A program made the position numbers and the translations under genes. A stretch of DNA of 6,583 nt, from NCBI GenBank assembly GCA_947470005.1, contig CANISA010000089.1, forward strand, positions 1 to 6,583. Direction: 5' to 3'. The notes beneath the pieces are model-generated. The model saw nothing but the letters and a program-made list of their open reading frames with translations. It searched no databases and was not told the origin of the DNA. This stretch comes from Legionellaceae bacterium. Lineage in GTDB: Bacteria; Pseudomonadota; Gammaproteobacteria; Legionellales; Legionellaceae. Shown in pieces: positions 1 through 6,440 of this stretch; position 1 is the first letter of the stretch, and every line of letters starts with the position of its first letter.

Positions 1-944
1 GGCGTGATTTGACGATTAATGCCATGGCAAAGGATGATCATGGCGTGTTGGTTGACCCCTACCATGGCATGCGCGATCTCGCGGCCAAACAATTGAGGCA
101 TGTGTCACCGGCATTTGTTGAAGATCCTGTCCGTGTGCTTCGTGTGGCGCGTTTTGCGGCACGGTACCATCACTTAGGTTTTACATTGGCAGATGAAACG
201 CGTGAATTAATGTACGCGATGGTTAGACGTCAAGAGTTGGTTCACTTAGTGCCCGAACGTGTGTGGCAAGAATGGCAGGGTGCGCTAACAGAGCGTCACC
301 CGTGGGTTTTCCTGAGTGTCTTGCGTACGTGCGGCGCATTGCGGGTTATTTTGCCTGAGTTGGATGCGATGTTTGGGATTCCGAATCCAGCGCATGCTTG
401 TTTTGACATCGATGCAGGCAAGGGTATGTTTCGGCGGTTAGCGCGTGCAGCGGCGTTGTCGGTTGACCCGGTAATTCGTTTTGCGGCACTGCTGGTTGAC
501 CTAGGAAAGGCCCTAACACCCATGAACGATTGGCCGTTTCATCCGGGGTATGAGGCGTGCAGCGAGCGTGTGATTAATGATTTGTGTGGGCGCTTGCGGA
601 TCCCAAATGAATACCGAGAGTTGGCTGGTTTGAGTGCACGATTTCAAGTGCAAATTAGACAAGGCGTTCGTTTGGGTGCGTTGTGCATTGTTTCGGTGTT
701 GGAACAAACAGACGCGTTTCGGCGCCCATTGCGATTTGACGCGGTGTTAACCGTGTGTGAAGCGTATGGCCAAGATGATCAATTGCGCATGCAATGGTTA
801 CATTTGTTGGATGTGTGTTGTCAGGTGAGCGTAAAAGAATTAGTCGAGCAGTATAAAGGTGAAGCGATAAAAAGGGCGTTGCAGGAGCGTCGAATTGCTT
901 CTGTTGAATTGGAGTTGAACAGGTGGGTCGTGAATGAAGAATAA
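1..944 (+). CDS. cca: CCA-adding tRNA nucleotidyltransferase, C-terminal part (5' truncated by window)
   Basis: This enzyme adds or repairs the 3'-terminal CCA of tRNAs in the cytoplasm. The reading frame is open from the first in-frame codon at position 3 and enters at RDLTINAMA, a hallmark of the class II nucleotidyltransferase head and neck, so the gene begins upstream and the TTG at 9 is not a start. The GGxVRD and DxD catalytic motifs lie outside the window. Visible next are the RNA-binding stretch RHVSPAFVEDPVRVLRVARF, the ERVWQEW helix, and a C-terminal region aligning with the HD domain of E. coli Cca. Numbered from the TTG codon, that region reads LLVDLGK at 161-167, where the E. coli enzyme has CHDLGK. 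The family's other HD histidines also appear replaced (see findings). CCA addition should not depend on the HD domain. The last 11 bases overlap orn. Identity is secure; HD inactivity is inferred from alignment by memory. Confidence 0.95.
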   Translation, partial: RDLTINAMAKDDHGVLVDPYHGMRDLAAKQLRHVSPAFVEDPVRVLRVARFAARYHHLGFTLADETRELMYAMVRRQELVHLVPERVWQEWQGALTERHPWVFLSVLRTCGALRVILPELDAMFGIPNPAHACFDIDAGKGMFRRLARAAALSVDPVIRFAALLVDLGKALTPMNDWPFHPGYEACSERVINDLCGRLRIPNEYRELAGLSARFQVQIRQGVRLGALCIVSVLEQTDAFRRPLRFDAVLTVCEAYGQDDQLRMQWLHLLDVCCQVSVKELVEQYKGEAIKRALQERRIASVELELNRWVVNEE

Positions 945-1503
945 CCAACATTTAATTTGGATTGATTTAGAAATGACGGGGTTGTCTCCAGAGCGTGATC
1001 GCATTATTGAGATAGCAACGGTGGTGACGGATGCGCATTTGAATATTTTGGCAGAAGGACCGATGTTAGCGATTCATCAATCAGACGCGTACATTGATGG
1101 GATGGACGCATGGAATACGAAACAACATCATGGATCGGGCTTGGTGAAACGGGTGCGTGAAAGTGTGTTGACAGAGTCTGCTGCTGAGCAAGAAACGTTG
1201 GCTTTTTTGCGCACGTATTTGGATAAAGGAAAATCACCCATGTGCGGGAATAGCATCTGCCAAGACAGGCGTTTTTTGTGTAATTACATGCCTGAGTTGG
1301 CTGATTTTTTTCATTATCGAAACTTGGATGTGAGCACGTTAAAAGAGTTAGCCATGCGTTGGCACCCATCGTTACTCAAGGGTGTTAAAAAAAACTCGAA
1401 GCACCTGGCCTTAGAGGATATTAAGGACTCGATCGGTGAATTGGTTTATTATCGTCAGCATTTTATGCAATTACCACCGGATGCGACGGATAAAAAGGGG
1501 TAA
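934..1503 (+). CDS. orn: Oligoribonuclease (3'-5' exoribonuclease, DEDDh family)
   Basis: Orn degrades the shortest RNA fragments, chiefly dinucleotides such as pGpG, to mononucleotides in the cytoplasm, finishing mRNA decay and c-di-GMP breakdown. The 189-residue product is slightly longer than the 181 residues of E. coli Orn. It opens with WIDLEMTGL, supplying D11 and E13. D111 lies in CQDRRFL, and H157 and D162 in SKHLALEDIKDSI, so the whole DEDDh metal and catalytic set is present. The ATG at 934 overlaps the end of cca and is preceded by AGGTG at 921-925, with 8 bases between, which supports translational coupling. Only 3 bases separate it from queH. I see nothing unusual in the protein. 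Confidence 0.97.
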   Translation: MKNNQHLIWIDLEMTGLSPERDRIIEIATVVTDAHLNILAEGPMLAIHQSDAYIDGMDAWNTKQHHGSGLVKRVRESVLTESAAEQETLAFLRTYLDKGKSPMCGNSICQDRRFLCNYMPELADFFHYRNLDVSTLKELAMRWHPSLLKGVKKNSKHLALEDIKDSIGELVYYRQHFMQLPPDATDKKG

Positions 1504-1506
1504 ATA

Positions 1507-2175
1507 ATGATTGATCGTGATGTGCTGGTGTTGCCCGAGGGCGCGAGTAAGCTCTTGTTGCATTCGTGTTGTGCCCCTTGCTCAGGCGAGGTGATGGAAG
1601 CATTATTGGCGTCGTCCATTGATTTTTCTATCTTTTTTTATAATCCGAACATCCACCCTATTCAAGAATATGAAATTCGAAAACAAGAAAATATCACGTT
1701 TGCAGATAAACATGGCATTCCGTTTATTGATGCGGATTATGATAAAGACAATTGGTTTGTCCGCGTAAAAGGATTGGAGTGGGAGCCGGAACGCGGCAAA
1801 CGCTGCACGGCGTGTTTTGATATGCGATTCGAGCGGACAGCACTGTATGCGTATGAGTATGGTTTTCCTGTTATCTGTAGTTCGCTAGGCATTTCTCGTT
1901 GGAAGGACATGAATCAAATCAACGAGTCGGGTGTCCGGGCGGCAAGTCGCTATGAAGGCATAACGTATTGGACGTATAATTGGCGAAAAGGCGGGGGAGC
2001 GGCCCGTATGTATGACATTGCCAAACGCGAAAATTTTTATCAACAAGAGTATTGTGGTTGTGTTTACTCGCTACGTGATACCAATGCGTGGCGTCAACAA
2101 AACACGCGTGATCGCATTAAAATTGGCGTAACGTATTATGGTAACGAGCCACCCGTAAGCGAGGTTGAGTCATGA
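1507..2175 (+). CDS. queH: Epoxyqueuosine reductase QueH (DUF208 family)
   Basis: QueH performs the last step of queuosine synthesis, reducing epoxyqueuosine to queuosine at position 34 of GUN-anticodon tRNAs. It is unrelated in fold to the cobalamin-dependent QueG. The 222-residue product has the family pattern: LLLHSCCAPCSGEV near the N-terminus (C21, C22, C25), then FFYNPNIHPIQEY, a CTAC pair (C100, C103), the stretch FPVICSSLGISRWKDMNQIN, and a late CGC (C183, C185). In the family, the CC and CxxC cysteines bind an iron-sulfur cluster and the CxC pair is proposed to be redox-active; all are present here. The ATG at 1507 follows an A/G-rich ribosome-binding site (AAAAAGGGG, about 1492-1500), 3 bases after the orn stop. 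Its last 4 bases overlap the next gene as ATGA. No cysteine is missing. Confidence 0.93.
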   Translation: MIDRDVLVLPEGASKLLLHSCCAPCSGEVMEALLASSIDFSIFFYNPNIHPIQEYEIRKQENITFADKHGIPFIDADYDKDNWFVRVKGLEWEPERGKRCTACFDMRFERTALYAYEYGFPVICSSLGISRWKDMNQINESGVRAASRYEGITYWTYNWRKGGGAARMYDIAKRENFYQQEYCGCVYSLRDTNAWRQQNTRDRIKIGVTYYGNEPPVSEVES

Positions 2176-3032
2176 AACTATTGCGGTATGGAAACAAAGG
2201 GGAAGAAAAACCGGGTGTTTTGGATGAGCATGGGAACATTCGCGATTTGTTTCACTACCTCACCGATATCGACCCTAAAAGCTTGGCCGATCCGTCGTTG
2301 TTGATGCAGTTAAACGCGCTAGATCATCATCACTTGCCTTTAGTTAGCCCGGATGTGCGCATTGGTCCTTGTGTTGGGGCGCCTGGCAAATTAATCTGCG
2401 TGGGGTTTAATTCGGCCTTGCACACCGAACAAATGGGCATCAAACCCATTGCAAGGAAAGACATGGTGGTTTTCTTGAAAGCTAGTTCGTCTATCTGTGG
2501 CCCGTTTGATCCTATTTTATACACGCGTCACATGAAGAAACTGGATTGGGAAGCTGAACTCGGCGTTGTGATTGGTCGCCAAGGAAAATACATTAAACAA
2601 GAAGACGCACGGGGACATATTTTTGGTTACACCTGCATCAATGATTTGTCGGAGCGTTTTTTACAACTTGAAACAGAAGACACGCAATTCACAAAAGGAA
2701 AGTGTTTTGATAATGCCGCTCCCATGGGGCCTTACTTGGTTACAAAAGATGAAATTCAAGATGCGTCGAATTTAGACGTTAAGCTCTGGGTTAATGGCAT
2801 GCTTCGCCAAGATTTTCATACCAGTGATTATCTTCACAACGCAGAAGCAGTCGTAAGTTATCTTAGTCAATATTTTACGCTGTATCCTGGCGATGTGATT
2901 TCAATGGGGTCCGCCCCGGGGAATGCCATTTCCTGGGGGGATGATCAATTTTTAATGCCCAATGATAACGTCGTTTTGTTGATTTCAGGATTGGGCGAAC
3001 AACGGCAGACGGTTATTGTTGAGCCGTGCTAG
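2172..3032 (+). CDS. Fumarylacetoacetate hydrolase (FAH) family protein, substrate unknown
   Basis: This is a cytosolic, metal-dependent enzyme of the FAH superfamily, whose members hydrolyse, decarboxylate, isomerise or hydrate 2-oxo acids. The family resemblance starts at KLICVGFNSALH (about 73-84). The metal triad is visible as E127 and E129 in DWEAELGVVIG and D158 in GYTCINDLSER, and the GKCFDNAAPMGPYLV stretch carries the usual lysine (K177). The C-terminus has PGDVISMGSAPG, typical of the fold. The 286-residue length fits the single-domain group with an N-terminal extension. The usual NYxDHxxE motif reads NSALHTEQ: the histidine (H84) stays, but the Tyr, Asp and +3 Glu positions are Ser, Leu and Gln. 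The start overlaps the queH stop (ATGA), with GAGGT at 2161-2165 as ribosome-binding site. No aromatic-degradation genes are nearby, so I cannot assign a substrate. It ends in TAG before a convergent spacer. Confidence 0.88.
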   Translation: MKLLRYGNKGEEKPGVLDEHGNIRDLFHYLTDIDPKSLADPSLLMQLNALDHHHLPLVSPDVRIGPCVGAPGKLICVGFNSALHTEQMGIKPIARKDMVVFLKASSSICGPFDPILYTRHMKKLDWEAELGVVIGRQGKYIKQEDARGHIFGYTCINDLSERFLQLETEDTQFTKGKCFDNAAPMGPYLVTKDEIQDASNLDVKLWVNGMLRQDFHTSDYLHNAEAVVSYLSQYFTLYPGDVISMGSAPGNAISWGDDQFLMPNDNVVLLISGLGEQRQTVIVEPC

Positions 3033-3125
3033 GCCGGAGGGCTTGGCTTGCCATTCGGTCCGACCTGACATACACGAGGGCCACCCGATACACGCCCTTA
3101 TAATAATCGATCATTTTTGTGTCTT
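3033..3125. other. Convergent intergenic spacer
   Basis: This 93-bp gap separates the 3' ends of the FAH-family gene (+) and hemY (-), so any transcription terminators for both units should lie here. I see only weak dyads: AGGGC at 3077-3081 with GCCCT at 3094-3098 around a 12-base loop, and GGTC/GACC at 3057-3065. None is followed by a proper T-tract on either strand, so intrinsic termination is not demonstrable. No ORF or RNA gene is evident. Confidence 0.6.
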
Positions 3126-3560
3126 TTATGATTGAGAGGGGGTGATCGATAGAGCGTAGCGCAGGCCTTCTCGATAGGTAGCGCAAGCGCCTGCCGTGTC
3201 GTTTAAATCGTCGAGCAGTTCCCCCAACGCTAGGTAGGCTTCGGGTGTCTTTTTGAGTGCCAGGCTCTTTTTCAGCGTGCGGCTCTTGTCAATCTGGCTT
3301 TTTTCTTGTGCGCGGATAGCGCCACGTCTGGCTAACCAGCGGTCCCATCGTTGGGGAAGATGAATCACCCAACTTAAGGATAACAAGAGCGCGTGAAGAA
3401 TAAAAAAAAGAGCCATAATGGTCACGAGTGCCGTCCACACGGTGACTTCAACGGTCCAGTGGTTGAGAGCCACCAGGACATAGCCAGGCTCGTTGTGTAG
3501 CTGTACGCCTAGCCAAACGGAGCCGAGCAAGAGTAAAAAAATCAATGTGGTACGGATCAT
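3126..3560 (-). CDS. hemY: HemY-like membrane protein, strongly shortened (144 aa)
   Basis: This is a homologue of proteobacterial HemY, the TPR-containing inner-membrane protein encoded last in the hemCDXY cluster, with a proposed but unsettled role in organising late tetrapyrrole synthesis. It is not the protoporphyrinogen oxidase also called HemY. Residues 4-20 form one hydrophobic segment. NEPGYVLVALNHWTVEVTVW (23-42) matches the periplasmic signature of the HemY N-domain, and a second membrane segment runs from about 42 to 66, followed by basic HLPQRWDRWLARRG. Family members are usually near 400 residues. Here a short linker (about 80-93) leads directly to SLALKKTPEAYLALGELLDD and one TPR-like unit ending GLRYAL, resembling the normal C-terminus. 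The middle TPR array is therefore absent, with start, frame and stop intact. The ATG overlaps the hemX stop (ATGA) and has AGGAG at 3571-3575 upstream. Confidence 0.82.
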   Translation of the reverse strand: MIRTTLIFLLLLGSVWLGVQLHNEPGYVLVALNHWTVEVTVWTALVTIMALFFILHALLLSLSWVIHLPQRWDRWLARRGAIRAQEKSQIDKSRTLKKSLALKKTPEAYLALGELLDDLNDTAGACATYREGLRYALSITPSQS

Positions 3561-4609
3561 GGTTCGATTACTCCTGTTTGGGGCGGGGGAGACGACAGGG
3601 TGTCCATGACTTGATTCAGTGTGGTGAGGGATTCTTCAGGAATAATTTTTGTTTCTTGCACAGCGATGCTCGCTAAGCGTTGCAGTTGCTTTAGGATGGG
3701 CTGCGTGCTGGCATTATTTTTCCCAAAGGCGCGTTGAATGTTGCGAAGCGCTTGTTTGAGTGCAAGCTGATACACGGCTTCATTGCGTTGAAGAATGGCC
3801 CATTGTGCTTCTTGCAGGCTCAATCGAATGGTTTCTCGCTGCAAGGCTTTGTACGCGGGCGTCAGCAAAGGTTGCAACGGGTCGGGATGGTAGCGAACAA
3901 CGAAAAATTGTTTAAGCAAGCGGGTGCATGCGTGAAGGCGTTCTTGCCAGGAAGCAGGGAGGGTCGGCGTTTGGCTTGTTATACTGTTCTCTATCGCGGG
4001 TGGGGGGGCTTGTTTGAAGGGGCGTGTGGTGATTTGTTGCTGAAGGGCATCCAATTGGCTGAGCAAGCCAGCCTGATCGAGCGTCGGCGCTGTTTCCTGT
4101 GCCGTTATCTCGCGGGCAAGCGCCTGCCTGACCGTGAAGAGTTGAGGGTATTGATGTTGAGCAATGAGGTTATCCGCTTGCTTTAACAAGGCAATTGTCG
4201 CCGTTCGGTCCGAGCTCCAATACGCGTTGAGTTGCGCTAACTCAATCGCGTAACGGGCTTTGAGCAAGAGCCAGTGATTAGAGACCTCCGTGGAGGGGGT
4301 GATTGCTGATTGCAATCGGGTGTTCAATCCATCGAGCGTCGCACGTAGACTTGTTTCGGTGGTTTGAAGGGTTGTTTGTTCTGCTTGTAATTGGTCTTGT
4401 GTTGCTGCTTGACGTTGTTTCAACGCGAGGAGATCAGCGGTGAGCGTGTGGGTTTCATGTTGCGTTTTTATGCGCAATTGCCAGTTGGTATACAGGGTGT
4501 AGCTGAGGGAGCTGACGGTTAAAAGGGTCAGCAGCCCCAACCCAATCGGGGTATAGCGTGTGTTTGATTGACTTAATTTATTGGGGACCAGCATGTGTTT
4601 ATCCTTCAT
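3557..4609 (-). CDS. hemX: HemX family membrane-anchored protein
   Basis: HemX proteins lie with hemC and hemD in gammaproteobacteria and are often mislabelled uroporphyrinogen-III C-methyltransferase; no SAM-binding methyltransferase motif is visible here. The product starts with a short polar segment, then a single membrane helix (about 21-42, TPIGLGLLTLLTVSSLSY) and a Gln/Thr/Leu-rich, probably coiled-coil stretch (about 45-105). The extracytoplasmic part follows the family pattern: LLKARYAIELAQL (about 115-127), VRQALAREI (160-168), VVRYHPDPLQPLL (237-249) and SLQEAQWAILQRNEAVYQLAL (264-284). The molecular function is not established; a scaffold or regulatory role in tetrapyrrole synthesis is inferred from the cluster. 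It overlaps hemD by 11 bp if the ATG at 4609 is used and hemY by 4 bp. A second in-frame ATG at 4594 (345 residues) is equally credible and has its own ribosome-binding site. Confidence 0.9.
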   Translation of the reverse strand: MKDKHMLVPNKLSQSNTRYTPIGLGLLTLLTVSSLSYTLYTNWQLRIKTQHETHTLTADLLALKQRQAATQDQLQAEQTTLQTTETSLRATLDGLNTRLQSAITPSTEVSNHWLLLKARYAIELAQLNAYWSSDRTATIALLKQADNLIAQHQYPQLFTVRQALAREITAQETAPTLDQAGLLSQLDALQQQITTRPFKQAPPPAIENSITSQTPTLPASWQERLHACTRLLKQFFVVRYHPDPLQPLLTPAYKALQRETIRLSLQEAQWAILQRNEAVYQLALKQALRNIQRAFGKNNASTQPILKQLQRLASIAVQETKIIPEESLTTLNQVMDTLSSPPPQTGVIEP

Positions 4610-5357
4610 TCATGTATTCCTCGAGTGTCTTCACCAGCGCGTTATAATCACTCTGAATCATGGTTTTTACGCCATAAGCCGCGGCGATGTTTGCCAGGCG
4701 TGAGCTCAGCACAAGAAAGGGTTTACTGCACAACCAGCCTCGTGCCGCGGGACCAAATAAAGTAAATAAGTGTTGCATTGCTTGTTGACTGGTAATCAAT
4801 ATCATATCTACCGCGTCATCATGCCACAAGGCATGAATGCGTTTTTTATTAAGGGAAGGGATCATTCGTCGGTACACCTCAGGCGCTAGGACCTGTGCGC
4901 CGCGTTTGACTAATGTTTGTTTAACTACGGGGAGGCCACCTTCGCCTTTGACGAGTAAGATCGTTTCGTTTTTAATGTGGTGCAAGGTGTCTAGCGCTAA
5001 CAGGCACTCACTGTCTGCACGTGTTGGGATATGGTGCGCGATGATTCCTTGAACAGTAAGGGCAAGGGCCGTTCCCTTGCCCATGGCAATGGTGTTGATG
5101 CTTGGGGGCCAGGATGTAGGCTTGATGGCATTAAAAAAACAGGACACGGCGTTTGGGCTGATAAAAATAGCGTGCTTGATGGCGGAGAGTGGCGGCATAA
5201 GCGCGCACCAGTCAAGCGATGTTGCTTCAATAGCAAGTGTTGGGAACTCAATGGGGATAGCCCCAGCTTCGCGCAATGCCTGAGAGAACGCATGTGCTTG
5301 CGCTGCGGGGCGGGTGTTGAGCACACGCAAGCCGATTAATGTATTTTTTTTATTCAT
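4599..5357 (-). CDS. hemD: Uroporphyrinogen-III synthase
   Basis: HemD cyclises hydroxymethylbilane with inversion of ring D to give uroporphyrinogen III, the branch point to haem, sirohaem and cobalamin. The sequence is divergent, as usual for this family, but the landmarks are there in the 252-residue product: GLRVLNTRPAAQA near the start, HAIFISPNAV (about 62-71), AMGKGTALAL (about 91-100), the ILLVKGEGG stretch followed by LVKRGAQVLAPEVYRR, and ILITSQQAMQHL in the second lobe. The ATG at 5357 places GLRVLNTRP close to the N-terminus, as in homologues, and overlaps the hemC stop by 8 bp. An upstream in-frame ATG at 5393 would add 12 unusual residues and lengthen the overlap to 44 bp. No Shine-Dalgarno precedes 5357, so translation is probably coupled to hemC. 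Position between hemC and hemX strongly supports the call. Confidence 0.92.
   Translation of the reverse strand: MNKKNTLIGLRVLNTRPAAQAHAFSQALREAGAIPIEFPTLAIEATSLDWCALMPPLSAIKHAIFISPNAVSCFFNAIKPTSWPPSINTIAMGKGTALALTVQGIIAHHIPTRADSECLLALDTLHHIKNETILLVKGEGGLPVVKQTLVKRGAQVLAPEVYRRMIPSLNKKRIHALWHDDAVDMILITSQQAMQHLFTLFGPAARGWLCSKPFLVLSSRLANIAAAYGVKTMIQSDYNALVKTLEEYMNEG
4602..4622 (-). promoter_or_regulatory. Two alternative ribosome-binding sites for hemX
   Basis: Read on the minus strand, GAGGA at 4622-4618 lies 8 bases before the ATG at 4609, and AAGGA at 4606-4602 lies 7 bases before the in-frame ATG at 4594. The second matches the canonical anti-SD complement slightly better and spans the hemD stop codon (TAA, 4601-4599), which suits termination-reinitiation. 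Sequence alone does not decide between a 350- and a 345-residue protein. Confidence 0.5.
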
Positions 5358-6285
5358 AATGGGTCGAAAGATGGAGTAATTGGGCGGCCCCATCCGCTAA
5401 GAGGGCATTGGCGCATTGATAAGCGAGTACTGCTGCTTGATGTTGTGGACCTCTTTGCGTATTCATGATGACCGTTCTGCCATCGACGGTAGCTACTTTT
5501 GCATCGAGTACGAGGTGGTTCGTTGTATCGACTCGGCAGTAAACCGCGAGTGGTGTGTGACAACTTCCACCCAAACGCGCGTTGACGTCGCGTTCTGTTT
5601 GTACACAAAGGGCGGACAAGGGGTCATGCAAGGGAGCAATCCATGCGTTGATCGCCTCATCCTCGTCGCGACACTCAATCCCTAATGCGCCTTGTCCACA
5701 CGCCGGCAGCATGATCGTTTCATGTAAGATTTCGCTGATGCGTGCATGTAGGTTTAAGCGATGCAAGCCAGCGCTGGCAAGAATGATGGCATCGTATTCC
5801 TGTGCATCGAGTTTACCGAGGCGTGTGCCTACATTGCCGCGCAGCGGCTTGATGCGCAAATCGGGACGTGCACTGAGCAATTGTGCCTGGCGTCGAAGGC
5901 TAGAGGTGCCTACGGTGGCGCCGGCAGGCAAGGTGCTTAAGTTGCTGTATCGCGTGCTTATTAATGCATCAAAAGGGTTGTCCCTGGCGCAAGTAGCGGT
6001 CAATTTGAGCCCTTCAGGGAACGTAATGGGAAGATCTTTCATCGAGTGCACGGCCAAGTCAGCACGACCATCAAGTAAGGCTTCCTCCAGCTCTTTGACG
6101 AATAATCCTTTGCCGCCAATGGCAAGAAGTTTGTCTTTTAGAAATTGATCGCCTGACGTCGTCATGGGCAAGAGTTCAATGCATAACGATGGCCAATAGT
6201 GAAGCAATTGCGTGCGAACGTGATTCGCTTGCCAGAGTGCTAGGGGACTTTCACGTGTAGCAATACGCAGGGTGTTGAGTGTCAT
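5350..6285 (-). CDS. hemC: Hydroxymethylbilane synthase (porphobilinogen deaminase)
   Basis: HemC joins four porphobilinogen molecules into the linear tetrapyrrole hydroxymethylbilane, using a covalently bound dipyrromethane cofactor, in the cytosol. Counting from the ATG at 6285 (311 residues, against 313 in E. coli), it has LRIATRESPLALWQAN, GGKGLFVKELEEALL, AVHSMKDLP with catalytic D84, VGTSSLRRQ (R131, R132), PLRGNVGTRLGKLD (R149, R155), ACGQGALGIECR, and RLGGSCHTPLAV, whose C242 is the cofactor-attachment cysteine at the same number as in E. coli. All key residues are kept. An in-frame ATG at 6318 would add 11 residues before the conserved start, so 6285 is preferred by alignment. Neither start has a clear Shine-Dalgarno; TTCTCTTTT directly precedes 6285. 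It is the first gene of the hemCDXY unit. Confidence 0.97.
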   Translation of the reverse strand: MTLNTLRIATRESPLALWQANHVRTQLLHYWPSLCIELLPMTTSGDQFLKDKLLAIGGKGLFVKELEEALLDGRADLAVHSMKDLPITFPEGLKLTATCARDNPFDALISTRYSNLSTLPAGATVGTSSLRRQAQLLSARPDLRIKPLRGNVGTRLGKLDAQEYDAIILASAGLHRLNLHARISEILHETIMLPACGQGALGIECRDEDEAINAWIAPLHDPLSALCVQTERDVNARLGGSCHTPLAVYCRVDTTNHLVLDAKVATVDGRTVIMNTQRGPQHQAAVLAYQCANALLADGAAQLLHLSTHYE

Positions 6286-6395
6286 AAAAGAGAATGGGTT
6301 CGTGGGGGCGAGTCTCATGATAGCACTATCTGATGCAATGTTGTGTGTGGATTTTTGAGTACTTAGGCGGGGTATTTGATACGGATTGGTTTTTT

Positions 6396-6423
6396 GAACA
6401 TTTTTGTAATGAGCCTCATGTTC
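6396..6423. promoter_or_regulatory. Nested inverted repeat upstream of hemC, possible operator
   Basis: The inner arms are ATGAG (6409-6413) and CTCAT (6415-6419) around one central base. The outer arms are GAACAT (6396-6401) and ATGTTC (6418-6423), which share two bases with the inner right arm. ATGTTC is followed by ATGTTG, giving a short direct repeat (6418-6429). The site lies about 110 bp upstream of the hemC start. A protein-binding role is conjecture; short dyads like this also arise by chance. Confidence 0.25.
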
Positions 6424-6440
6424 ATGTTGAGGATATTAGG

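Noticed and set aside
3077..3098. AGGGC/GCCCT hairpin as terminator for the + strand unit
   Set aside because: The stem is only 5 bp with a 12-base loop, and the following bases are mixed A/T with no immediate T-tract.
3099..3104. TATAAT word in the convergent spacer, resembling a -10 box on the + strand
   Set aside because: The hexamer 17 bases upstream (about 3076-3081, GAGGGC) is nothing like a -35, and a promoter here would fire into the antisense of hemY with no + strand gene following.
3734..4186. 150-codon open frame on the + strand antisense to hemX
   Set aside because: It lies wholly inside hemX, whose family motifs are clear, and its translation shows no recognisable pattern.
3557..4609. 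Annotation of hemX as uroporphyrinogen-III C-methyltransferase
   Set aside because: No SAM-binding motifs of the tetrapyrrole methylase family are visible; the protein is a membrane anchor plus coiled coil plus HemX domain.
5582..6148. 188-codon open frame on the + strand antisense to hemC
   Set aside because: hemC is fully supported by motifs throughout this stretch; the opposite frame has no recognisable domain and is a shadow of biased codon use.
5350..6318. hemC starting at the ATG at 6318
   Set aside because: It adds 11 residues before the conserved LRIATRxSPLALWQA start and has no ribosome-binding site; 6285 matches homologue length and puts the cofactor cysteine at 242.
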